Assembly (NCBI GenBank): GCA_024364805.1
Contig: CM044505.1
Coordinates: 41,596,926-41,620,207 of the forward strand
Direction of reading: 5' to 3'
Source of the DNA: Euprymna scolopes
Lineage: Eukaryota; Mollusca; Cephalopoda; Sepiida; Sepiolidae
DNA: 23,282 bases
A program made the translations under genes and the position numbers. Positions 1 through 8,676 of the stretch are shown here, piece by piece. Numbering within the stretch: position 1 is the first letter of the stretch; each line of letters opens with the position of its first letter. The notes beneath the pieces are model-generated. The model was given only the letters and a program-made list of their open reading frames with translations, was not told the DNA's origin and ran no database searches.

Positions 1-29
1 GGAGTGGCACTCGTCTGATAAGATGTTGC

Positions 30-78
30 AATCATCATCAATCATCATCATATATATATATATACATACACACATACA
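30..78. repeat. Compound microsatellite (ATC)n-(TA)n-(CA)n
   Basis: Broken ATC triplets run into about seven TA units and then a short imperfect CATA/CA run. Low-complexity sequence with no further role visible. Confidence 0.9.
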
Positions 79-493
79 CCATAACAACATGTTTAAAATA
101 AATAAAATTTATTTTATCTAAGCTTTTGAAATTAAAGTTTCTTTGTTAAAGTAAAATGTTTTTTGGGTTTTTTTTTTTTTTGATATTAAAGCAGACTTTG
201 CCATGACGCAACAATGAAAAAATATTTTGCTTTGACAAGGAAATTTTAATTTTTCCAGCTCAGATTAAAATAAAATTTATTTTAACAAACAAATTCCTAT
301 GTTTTTTTTGTTTTGTTTTGTTTCATTGTTAATTTTAAAAAAATATCCATATATTTTCTTTGTAAATGTCTTTCAGATATAATTTTTATCAAGGATTTTT
401 ACTTTTTTCAAATAAAACTTGTTAAAGCATAATCTTGGTTATCTGTATAGTAAGTAGACATACTTGAACATATTAGAAATGTTGATATTCGCC
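79..493. other. AT-rich intronic sequence, nothing recognised
   Basis: Contains T-homopolymers near 170 and 302 and TTTTG runs (302-322). No coding segment or repeat structure was identified. Confidence 0.5.
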
Positions 494-601
494 ACTATTA
501 TGATGTCATGTTAATCTCAAACTATTATGATGTCATGTTAATCTAAAACTATTATGATGTCATGTTAATCTCAAACTATTATGATGTCATGTTAATCTCA
601 A
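494..601 (+). repeat. 27-bp minisatellite, four tandem copies
   Basis: Four head-to-tail copies of a 27-bp unit starting ACTATTATGATGTCATG lie at 494-520, 521-547, 548-574 and 575-601. They are identical apart from one C-to-A change at the end of the second copy. Near-perfect identity implies recent expansion. Each unit carries ATGATGTCAT, one change away from a cAMP-response element core (TGACGTCA). That resemblance may be chance or a decayed CpG. Confidence 0.95.
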
Positions 602-604
602 ACC

Positions 605-760
605 AAATAGTCTGTGATGGTATGGACATGCACAAATGACAACATTGTTGCTAAAACAAGTTTCAAGATGGAGGTACCTGGTAAAGGCTGCGAGGACAGC
701 TGAAACAAAGGTATTTAGATAAGCTATCAATACATTAAGGTATCAAGATGGCTTCATCCT
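605..760 (+). pseudogene. LINE ORF2 C-terminal relic
   Basis: Across shifting plus frames the segment reads WYGH, then an MTTLLLKQ-like stretch, then MEVPGKG, then RGQLKQRYLDKLS. This follows the usual C-terminal pattern of many LINE endonuclease/reverse-transcriptase proteins: WYGHV-R, a basic spacer, MEVPGKR, RGRPKKRW-D. At least one frameshift and an in-frame stop (before WYGH) mark it as dead. No 3' tail or target-site duplication was recognised. Its MEVPGKR-type tail differs from the other LINE scraps in the window, so it probably represents another family. Confidence 0.55.
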
Positions 761-873
761 GCCCAAGCTCTTAACCATACATGTTGGAGGGAGTAATCCA
801 GTGTGAACTTTACTGCACTGGAAAACTACAGAGGTAAATGATGAGGTGTAATAATTAAAATCCTTAAAAATAT

Positions 874-1284
874 CAGTACTTCTGCATTTATCGACCGGCA
901 GTTTCCACAAAGTTTCTTGGATGTGCTCAATCGCTGACGGGGAAGCAGCCGACCGTCAAAGTTTAAACGCCTACAAGAACATTATAATGATAAACAGGAA
1001 AGACATGGAAATACCATAAATCAAATTACAGACATGTGTCAAACCCAACCCTACCCCTAAACCTTTATCCTAACCCTAATCTGCACGATTTAAATTATTT
1101 TTTTTTATTATTTCTAATTTATTAAAAAAAATAGCCTTCATAGATTCGTATTAACTGAAAACGGACACATGTTTATTAAAAATTGAGGAACGCTCGGCCG
1201 ACCTTTTTCAGTTATTTCCATCAGCTGCTGAGCAAGCCTGAGCCAACTTTGTGGAAACTGTGAATCGGTAAATGCAGAAGCACC
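874..1284. mobile_element. MITE with about 39-bp terminal inverted repeats, possibly hAT-type
   Basis: The left end (876-914) and the reverse complement of the right end (1245-1283) agree at about 33 of 39 positions. The shared cores are CTTCTGCATTTA and CAGTTTCCACAAAGTT. Flanking AAAAATAT (866-873) and AAAAATAC (1285-1292) could be an 8-bp target-site duplication with one change, and the left terminus begins CAGTACTTC. Both would suit a hAT-derived element, but the flanks are low-complexity. The roughly 410-bp interior has no coding potential and includes a CCCTAA-rich patch. Confidence 0.7.
1042..1081 (+). repeat. Degenerate telomere-like CCCTAA patch inside the MITE
   Basis: About 40 bases read as imperfect CCCTAA/CCCTAC units, ending in CCTAACCCTAATC. 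The plus strand is the C-rich strand. It lies entirely within the inverted-repeat element, so it was probably carried by that element and is not a scar of a chromosome end. Confidence 0.7.
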
Positions 1285-1292
1285 AAAAATAC

Positions 1293-2499
1293 TATTAGTA
1301 ATGTTAGTAGCTTATTTACACTACAAGTAAGAGACTCCATACAACTGAACCTTCACTGTTAAAATATATGAATTATTATTTGGATTAAATCGATGCTCTA
1401 TTCTTTAAAAATGAATTGCCAACTTTTTTGCAGACTTGCTAACTTCTAAGCTGCAAACGTCTGGAAATGCTTCAAAAAAACTCACAAGGTGTTATGGCTG
1501 GTTATTGAATCTAAAAGCATCTCTGAAACGGAAAGAATTTTATAAGGGATAATCATGCATGCATTTAAGGAAAATGGTTAACCAAGGAAGATTGGCAATA
1601 TTTTGTGTGAAAAACTATTCACATTTCCCAGGTGCTTTTTTCGTTTTGATGGTGAATCTGAATATTTACAATTTAATTATTTACAAGTGAACTTAATCAA
1701 GTTTACAGCAATTTTGGAATCATGACAAATCGTGAGGCACGCAATAAAGCTATGAAAGTTTATTTTGAGGACAAATTATTTTGAACAAAATTGCCTTGAG
1801 ATATCAGATAAGTTTCAGTCTATAATTTTAAAAAGAGTCACTATTTTTTTATGGAATATGGAAATCACTCCAGACAAGACATGAAGCCATTTAATGTAAA
1901 GAGCTAAAAAGTATATACTTATAAAAGAGCTTGCCAATGATAAGTGCTACTTACCAGAAAACAACAATTTTCCCCCTTTGTCAGAAACATCCCTCATGGA
2001 ATATTAGAACTAAAGGATAAAAAAAGGGAAGCGAGGCTTTTGAAAGTAAATTATGATTGAAAATATGAGATTATCTCAATTTTTGTCTTCCTTATGATGC
2101 TTCCAATATGGCTGCTATGATTTTTCCCCTGTGGACTTCTTTAGCTGATCCATCCATGTTTTAAGAGATTTTTGTTATCCACTTATGCAAATGGCAAACT
2201 AAACACTTTCCACTTATGAAATACGATACCTCAAATGTCAACCAATCTATTTATGTTACTAGCATGCAGCATACCGAGAGGCTTTTTCCTCTCTCTTCTC
2301 GGTTTTTTATTCTTATTGTTTCCAATTATCTTCCCTTATTTTCTGTATTTATTCCTTTTTTGCTTAAAAATAATTATTAGTAAGGATTTTTGGTATAAAT
2401 GTTTTACAAGCAACAAAAATTTAATCTCTGCTTATGATGTGTAGTCTCTTGGATGATAGATAACATAATCAGGTTCATAAAATAATTATATATCTAATA
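1293..2499. other. Long AT-rich intronic stretch, no identifiable content
   Basis: I looked for transposase or RT remnants here because parts are mildly richer in G and C (about 1430-1640 and 2090-2290), but no known motif order emerged. A 69-codon open frame at 2235-2444 is hydrophobic because of T-richness and is not supported as a gene. Confidence 0.45.
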
Positions 2500-2996
2500 C
2501 AGGGCTCTAGGGACAAAGTTATCTTTAGTTGACCTTTGACAACTAAATATTTTCGTTTACTAGCCAAATAGAAAAGTTACTAGCCAAACCCATATGATTT
2601 TTAGAATACGACATCTTCGTTCTGTGACGAATATGTACATCATAAAGATTTTTCTATTTTTTTTTTTGATCAGTGTAATTCTAAATATACAACAAATTTT
2701 ATGTTGATACTTGAAGGTATAAATATTCTAATTTCTTCAGATATTTTTTAAACAGCCTTCATTAAAAAAAAAGAGTATATTGTTCTATTAAACTTTTATT
2801 GTTGAAATAATTTAACTTTGTTCATTATATACATATATATAAAGATAAAAAGATATTTTTCACTCAGTAGTGAGCTTTGGAAGATTGTCAGTGAAAGAAA
2901 TACAATCGCCAAAAGATAAGGGTTTTATTATTTCTAGTCACCACTTTGAAAGATCACTCGCAAATGTGACTGTTTCACTCGCAATGTAGAGCCCTG
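2500..2996. mobile_element. Non-autonomous hAT-type MITE, CAGGGCTCTA ends
   Basis: It begins CAGGGCTCTA (2500-2509) and ends TAGAGCCCTG (2987-2996), a perfect 10-bp inverted terminal repeat. CAGGGCTC-type termini and an interior with repeated ACTAGCCAA (left) and TAGTCACC / CACTCGCAA (right) recall widespread hAT MITEs of invertebrates, recognised from memory. There is no open frame. The 8-bp flanks agree at only 4 of 8 positions, so the target-site duplication is eroded or my boundary is slightly off. The length of 497 bp is normal for such elements. Confidence 0.72.
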
Positions 2997-3974
2997 AATA
3001 TATAGATAAAGTGCTAGATTTTTCAATTACATCTAGCAAGGCATCTAAAAGATCGGTACTTAATTCTGACTAGCCAGTGTTGAATACAGAAACTTTCAGT
3101 TTACATTATTTAGATGAACAAAATTAAATTCCAATTACTTTCATCGATTACCTATTCTATCCGACCCAATAAGCATTTTATTAGCATATACTGTCTGATA
3201 CTCATTGTTAATTTGAATGGAAATGGCCAATTAATCATTGTCCATCATAACACTTCAATCAGAGGTTTTCCACTAATAAATGATAGGATGAATAATAGAA
3301 ATTTAAATACATAAAAGCAAAGCATTTTATTCGTACATTTCAGAATCTTGACATAAACTTTGGCTTGTCAAACACTACGAAGTAAATGTCGCTTCTGGAC
3401 ATTATAATTAGAAACAGACATGACAAGCTAAAATACACACAAACATCCATTATACTGAAAATCAAAAAACTTACCTGATTATATGTTAAGTGACCTCATA
3501 CATTGGAAGATTAGTAGTTAATTCAAATATAATTATTTACGTTTGAGGGCGGGTAAAATCTAACTTAATTTGAACCAATTTCAATAAATTTTAATTTATA
3601 TAAAGTGATCTCCCCTTCTTTATCTATATATTCATAAATTTTAACTAATGCTGTTATATTTAGATTTAATTTTTTAGATAATGTGATGTAATGAAGTATG
3701 TATTGTAAGTTTACATGCTAAGTATTTTTTCATAATTATCTTTTATTTAATTATCTATAATTATTAATAATAGTATTATTTATTAATGTGAAAAGAAATT
3801 AAAAAAAAAAACCTTCAGTGTGTCTTGTATTTTGTTAAATAAACGATAACTATCGAAAAATATTTAATACTTTAACATCGAATGCAAACACTTTATCCCT
3901 GATATCAAACATCACATTACTTATTCCTACAATAAACAACATTGGTTAAGAACATTAGGAACTGGAGGTTTGGG
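2997..3974. other. AT-rich intronic sequence, nothing recognised
   Basis: Mostly low-complexity A/T. Short open frames here have no conserved-looking composition and no flanking splice signals that would make them exons. Confidence 0.45.
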
Positions 3975-5262
3975 ATTTTTATTTTACTAATGAGTGACTG
4001 CTTATCTAGGTCCAGGGGACACTTGAGGATAAGGGTTAAAGAAATTGTTAGTTGAATGATAATCACAAGATAATTGGAATTAATGGGTGGAAACAGCAAA
4101 AGGAATTCATTATTTAAGACGATGACTCAAGAAGTATTTGTTTACATTAGACTTGAAGACGACCGTGTTGTAGTTGGTTTGGAAGCAGCCATGTGGTATT
4201 TTGTTCTGCAAGATGTTTTAGGAAAGAAATTTTCTCCATGGAAGTTCCGTTTGGTTTTTGGTACAAAGAGGAAGAAAGGAAAGTTCATTGCTGGGGTTTT
4301 AGGTAGAAGGCTCTAGCTGTGAATGTCTTACTGAAATCGGCCAGAGATTGGAGTTTTGTTGAACACTTGCCATAAACATGACGATGCAGTAGAGAGAGAC
4401 TAGCAGCATCTCTTTTGTGTGAAAGAGGCTATAGGAAAGGGAAGAGATTATCCTCTACTATATTGCAATTGATTTTGTACTCTATCAAGGCAATAAAGAG
4501 TTCTTCAAGTGGCACTTCCCCATATATGACAGCAGTATTCCATCTTAAGATGTATTTGACTAATTGGAGTTTGTTGGGAGTAAAATTCTTTCTGCTGCAG
4601 TAGAATAATTCAACCATTTTTCCAGCAACCTTAGTAACAGATCCAGAGTGAAAGTCTAACCTAGGAGCTTATCAAAAAAGGTGATTTTCTGAAGGAGAGA
4701 TTTGTTTCTTTCAACTGGGGGAAAAATGAGGATCCAATTGTTGGTGGTGAAAGGTGAGTCAGAAAAATTTTGATCATGCATGCTCTTCAAAGTGCTGCCG
4801 TAAATATATGTGTCATTTACTAAGATGTCAATGAATGATCTCAGAATATGATTTGGAAGATCAGGAAGAGAGTTTGGCATAGAATGGATCCTTGAGGCAC
4901 ACCGTCATTGTGGCAGTGCGCCTCAGATTTCTGCCCATCATCAACTACTCTTACAACACTTTTAGAAAGAAAGGATTTGATGTTTCAGAGGATATTTCCA
5001 AATATTCCATAGCGAGTTTGTGATGTAAACCTTTATGCCAAATCCTATTATAGTTCTTTGATATATTAAAAGCTATTGCCCAAAAACAAAGCCACCATCA
5101 ATAGATTTCTTGATCCTGTGTGATATCACAGCATATCAGCTGTTTTTCTTGCAGGACAAAATCCATATTACTTGTCACTAAGTATTGTATTTACTAAGGT
5201 GGTTGACAACTTCTTGGTTTGTCCAGCAAATGTGCTATCACACTATCATCTTGGTGGTTCAC
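3975..5262 (-). pseudogene. 5'-truncated, dead LINE (RT domain to 3' UTR), family A
   Basis: Read on the minus strand, RT landmarks come in order: SDKQYGFCPARKTADM (about 5190-5140), then IWHKGLHHKLAMYGI-like, then GVPQGS-like near 4890, the palm motif, KMVELFYCSRKNFTPN (about 4620), PLSHKRDAASLSLLHRH (about 4420), and the C-terminal VVFKSNVNKY-like end near 4120. The catalytic palm reads IDILVNDTYIYGS where active relatives have IDIYADDTT-YG, so the YADD core is lost. Several frameshifts and stops break the reading. The 3' UTR (about 4060-3975) ends in a short A-rich tail and matches the UTR of the plus-strand copy at 13841-14198. Earlier RT motifs and the endonuclease are missing, as is usual for 5'-truncated LINE insertions. 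The clade (Jockey/CR1-like) is not settled. Confidence 0.82.
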
Positions 5263-5629
5263 CTCCCCCTTTTTTTTACAGTCTTCTATTATTCCTTTTA
5301 GATAGACATATTTTACTAATTATAGCTATTGTTTTGTGTTTCCATATAGTTCTAACACTTTCCAGTTAATTCTCTTTATTTGAAGGAAGGAAAAAGTAAC
5401 ACAAAGGAGATATATTCAGTTCAGTGGCTGATGGAGCTCTGTGCTGTGGCAGTATGTCAATACAGGTGTTGGGATCATACTCGTGTCTATCTCTCAATTC
5501 GGTTTCTACTTTTTTAGATTTGATCCATTTACAAATAATGTATAACTTTTATCTTACTACTACTTTCACAACCTACAATTTTCAAAAAATGATAAACAAA
5601 TATTTCGTTAAATCAGCATCCTGCAAGCC
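5263..5629. other. Sequence between two LINE relics, nothing certain
   Basis: Begins with a CCCCC-T8 run at the probable 5' limit of the minus-strand LINE. The rest could hold further eroded LINE sequence belonging to the plus-strand relic that follows, but no motif was clear. Confidence 0.35.
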
Positions 5630-6155
5630 AGTATATATGCAATTAACCAGCAGAACTTTGTATGCCATTTCAACCTCAGTTCTGAGGCAAATTCTAAAAT
5701 CTACTTGGGAGAGCTACATACCTAATGCATAAATTTTACATCAAACCTCAGTGACTTGCATTGAGGCCACCATCATCCACCACTGCCTCTGTGGGGTAGG
5801 CCACATCCATAGAATGGATCCATCCAGATTTTCCAAGAAAATACACTATAATGAGCTTGCGAATGGAACTAGACCATAAGGAGGCCCCAAAATTCACTAT
5901 AAAGACCAGCTGAAGTGCATCCTGACAATGTAGATACATCCTTGTGGGAACAAGCTGCCAGGGATCAGAATACGTAGAAAAGAATAACTTGTCAAGGCAT
6001 CACAGAATTTGAGAAGAGAAGTGAAAACAAAGAGGTAAAACAAAAGAGAATATCATGAATAACCTTGTCCTTTCCCTACTCTTTCCTGTGAACATTGTCC
6101 ACTGCTCTTCCACCATAAATTAGGGTTTCAAAGTCATATCACACACATAAACTAA
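5630..6155 (+). pseudogene. LINE ORF2 C-terminal relic with zinc-finger-like tail, family B
   Basis: In plus frames the segment reads SVLRQILKSTWESYIPNA, then IEATIIHHCL, then GVGHIHRMDPSRF, then HYNELANGTRP, then GGPKIHYKDQLKCIL, then WEQAARD. This is the C-terminal order of endonuclease/RT LINEs whose active members read LRW-GHV-RM, LPK, YGEL-G-R--G-PK-RYKD, WE-LA-DR. About 70 bases on, another frame gives LSCEHCPLL and then LGFQSHITH, a CxxC plus HxxH arrangement like the IGL-SH zinc-finger tail of these proteins. Several stops and at least one frameshift show it is dead. It is distinct in sequence from LINE family A. No clear 3' tail was seen. Confidence 0.75.
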
Positions 6156-6600
6156 ATAATGAAAGAAAATAGCAGAACCTGATACTCAAGCGTGATTGGG
6201 AATCTCTTCTGACGCTGCTGACAGTATGTCGTTTTTTGTTTTGTTTTTGTTTTAACTTATGCATGACTCAATCCTGATGAAACACTAGGTGTTGTTGGTC
6301 AACATCAAGCTTTGTCAGTACAAGGATAAATAATGGAATTTGTTTTTAAATTATTTTAAATCTTTGAAAGAACCATTATATGTTAAAAAAAACAAACATA
6401 GTGAAAGCATCAAAATGAATACCAAAGGTTAGATATTGCTAAAAATTATCAAAACAATCTATTTTCAGTTTTTTTTCATCTTGAACATATTATCACAACA
6501 GAAAAAAAAAGCAATTGATTGCAAATGAATTAAAATAATCATCAGTTTAACATCTGTTTTACATGCTGGCATGTGTTTGACGGCTTTTAAAAATTGAGTT
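6156..6600. other. AT-rich intronic sequence, nothing recognised
   Basis: Includes a GTTTT-rich run (6226-6254) and a small hairpin AACAC-TAG-GTGTT (6279-6291) after CTGATGA. See the rejected hammerhead idea. Confidence 0.4.
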
Positions 6601-6941
6601 CCAAGCTAACCTATCTCTAAATCTTTATTTATCCCTCTTTCTCTTAAATCAATCCTTATTACTTCCTCCAAGATTTTAATTAGCTTTCTGCTGCCAATTT
6701 ACTCTGCTATATCAACTGTTCTACATCTTCTAACTTAAGCTCTCTCATTCATTCCATCAAGATTTAATTTTTCTCTGAAGTTCTCAGATCTAAACTAGTC
6801 TTTTGAAGACTCTCATTACACATTCATTTTTATATCATTTCTCTCCATGCAAAACATATCCTCAACCTTCACTTCCAAATACGTAAATTCTTTTAAAATT
6901 ATATTTGAATATCAATTAAACTCGTCCTTCTGCTGTTCTTT
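6601..6941 (+). other. Pyrimidine-skewed intron segment upstream of the exon
   Basis: The plus strand is clearly C-over-G and rich in TCT, CTC and TTC words for about 300 bases before the (TG)10 tract. No ORF was found. It may supply extra polypyrimidine-binding sites, or simply be a decayed TC-rich repeat. Confidence 0.4.
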
Positions 6942-6977
6942 TGTGTGTGTGTGTGTGTGTGTTTTTTTTCCCCCCAG
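6942..6977 (+). promoter_or_regulatory. (TG)10-T8-C6-AG tract: possible competing 3' splice site and splicing-regulatory repeat
   Basis: Ten TG units (6942-6961) run directly into eight T, six C and an AG at 6976-6977. This is an almost ideal polypyrimidine-AG acceptor. It sits 48 bases upstream of the acceptor that opens the MADD exon. Using it would add 48 bases (a multiple of three) but bring an in-frame TAA almost at once (6982-6984). The layout recalls the (TG)mTn tract before CFTR exon 9, where TDP-43 binding to UG repeats reduces exon inclusion. A role here is inference. Confidence 0.45.
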
Positions 6978-7025
6978 AAAATAAAAGGTGCATGCATAAT
7001 TTGGATGGTTTCTTTAATTTTCCAG

Positions 7026-7167
7026 AGACACAGTATGGAGTGTATTGACGGGGCAATTTGCTGATAGTATTCCTAATTTGGTTCTTCATGAAATCCGAGA
7101 ACTGGAAACCTGGATATTACGTCTGTTGAGTGCTCCAGTACCAGTGCCTGCAAAAACAAGAGTTGAG
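7026..7167 (+). CDS. MADD: Internal exon of MADD / Rab3 GEP (DENN domain), partial gene
   Basis: Seen: an open 142-base segment between a TTTTCCAG acceptor and a GAG|GTAAGC donor. Its first base completes a split codon and 47 codons follow, ending in phase 0. The peptide starts DTVWSVLTGQ, has HEIRELETWI in the middle and ends SAPVPVPAKTRVE. Known: from memory, human MADD has RDTMWRIFTG, then [20 protein letters not shown] and QKRVDIEV in the same order, so this is the stretch linking the upstream and central parts of the DENN module. The split codon would restore the arginine before DT if the previous exon ends in AG or CG. MADD activates Rab3 and Rab27 by GDP/GTP exchange at synaptic vesicles and, in vertebrates, binds TNFR1. 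Codon use is ordinary and there are no stops in this frame. Neighbouring exons lie outside the window or were not recognised. Other DENN proteins match this stretch less well, so orthology is likely but rests on 47 residues. Confidence 0.86.
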
Positions 7168-8169
7168 GTAAGCATTTAAAAAAAAATAGAAAGTCAGTGT
7201 ATTATCTACATAGCAGCTTAGTAATGTACGAAGAAGGAAAGAAAATTGCTTGTGGGGTTCCTCTATGCTTCCAATAACATACTAGGAAAAACACCTAGTC
7301 TACTCTGCATCTCATTGCCTTTATCTAGATTGAGAAAATCTCCCTATGGTTATATTGCTTAAAACCCAGATTGGCGATTAGTGAACGACCAACCAGTATC
7401 ACTCTTATGCAGATTAGGATTGTGACTGACTTTGATAGCGCCCAATACACCCAGATATTTAATTAATCAAGAGGACATAACTCTAATGGGAATGGTATTA
7501 ATTACAAATAAAGGAATTACATCTTTTGAATGTTTATTACAGCAGAGGTATGCCATTCTATTTTTGTGCAAATCAGTTTCTCCGATACAAATAATAAAGC
7601 AATACAAAACTGGTAAATCCAAAATAAGAAGTACTAATACACTGGAGAGAGCAATGCCAAGATATTTGAATGGCTGATAAAAACATGATTTATAATGAAT
7701 AAATAGACATTCGTGTTTTACTTTTTAATACAACATCATTTAAAACCAAAGACTGTGCATGATTAGCAGAATCCTAATTGTCACGATTCATGGAATAATA
7801 TTTAAAATCCTTTTGGATCTTTTATGAATATTTATGCACTTAAACTTTGGGGAAGCTCTGAATCTGCAATTTCTTTCCAGCTATCAATAAAAATAAATGC
7901 CTATGTTTAATTAATCATATACAATAAATTGCTGCTGTAAGTTTTTCTATTTTGATATTAAATAATCCAAAAATCTTTTGGATTATCTGGATTATTCAGA
8001 CTGCTGTTTTCATTTAGATTCTTATTTCTGCAACATTTCAGTCAATGTAACCTCTGACCTTCTTCAGGAGTATCCTGTTGAAGTTAGAAATCTGCATGGA
8101 ATTTTAAATGGAACTCTTTATTATTATAGCATCTTCTCATTCTGTCAGCCATGACTAGAGAAAAATTCC
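7168..8169. other. Intronic sequence after the exon, nothing recognised
   Basis: Contains an 81-codon open frame (7432-7677) with no recognisable family, no splice context and ordinary composition. I do not call it a gene. Confidence 0.4.
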
Positions 8170-8260
8170 TAAGTAATTTATTATTGTATTGTGTATTGTC
8201 TACACTGAGGATTGAACCTTCAACCTCCAGAAGAGTGTAACTTACTACTGAATTTTACCT
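8170..8260 (-). mobile_element. tRNA-like SINE relic (candidate)
   Basis: On the minus strand, GGTTCAATCC at about 8216-8207 matches a pol III B box. It is preceded by ACTCTTCTGGAGGTTGAA, which resembles the anticodon arm and variable region of a tRNA. A weak A-box-like TAGGTAAAATTCAGTAG lies about 45 bases upstream, the expected spacing. The acceptor stem does not pair well, so this is a relic and not a functional tRNA. Confidence 0.38.
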
Positions 8261-8379
8261 AGTACTGTATCCGTTACAACAATTGCAGACAATTCTAATA
8301 TGAATTTTGTGAGCCTTATTCTGGTTTTTAGGTATACAATTTTACTATGTATACTTCAGTACTTATTACTGCAGATTAC

Positions 8380-8656
8380 TATATCATCGGCGACGGCTAA
8401 TATTCATGTCTGAGTATCGGGTTCTGTCATGAGTTCTATCTTTGTGGTTGATGCTTATGCTTGATATGACTTGAAAGGCCCAGCCGGGTCAGTGTTCACA
8501 AGGGAGGGGAGAAAAAGGAGGGTATCGTTCACAGCACTCTCTTTTCTTTCGTCACCTTGCCTCTTCATTCTCCCACCTTAAAGTCTGCAGTGCTATCACG
8601 TATTGATCTCCTCCACACTGTTCAATCCATAGAAGTTTCTTCCCACTAGGATGAGC
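8380..8656. repeat. GC-richer patch, probable interspersed repeat
   Basis: Distinctly higher in G and C than its surroundings, with AAGGCCCAGCCGGGTC and a GGGAGGGGAGAAAAAGGAGG purine block followed by a pyrimidine-rich half, ending at a TA microsatellite. No protein frame stays open. Such an abrupt composition change with a microsatellite at one edge is typical of a SINE-like insertion, but I cannot name the family. Confidence 0.4.
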
Positions 8657-8676
8657 TATATATATATATATATATA
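8657..8676. repeat. (TA)10 microsatellite
   Basis: Ten uninterrupted TA units at the right edge of the GC-richer patch. Confidence 0.95.

Larger units (their letters stand above)
1..7025 (+). other. MADD upstream intron (3' part)
   Basis: Everything before the exon appears non-coding on the plus strand. No open segment resembling the N-terminal uDENN part of MADD, expected upstream, was found. The interval holds repeats listed separately. That it is one intron, rather than several with missed tiny exons, is inference. Confidence 0.6.

Noticed and set aside
494-601. CRISPR-like array
   Set aside because: The units are directly adjacent with no unique spacers, and the genome is eukaryotic.
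1042-1081. Chromosome-fusion scar or internal telomere
   Set aside because: The CCCTAA units are few, degenerate and lie inside a MITE.
4074-4316. 80-codon plus-strand frame
   Set aside because: It is antisense to the 3' part of the minus-strand LINE, whose landmarks explain the sequence.
6273-6300. Hammerhead ribozyme: CTGATGA followed by a perfect AACAC-TAG-GTGTT hairpin
   Set aside because: The conserved GAAA after stem II is missing (GTTG is found) and no stem III closes the core.
7432-7677. 81-codon frame as a downstream MADD exon or nested gene
   Set aside because: The peptide does not resemble the expected MADD continuation and lacks flanking splice sites of quality comparable to the real exon.
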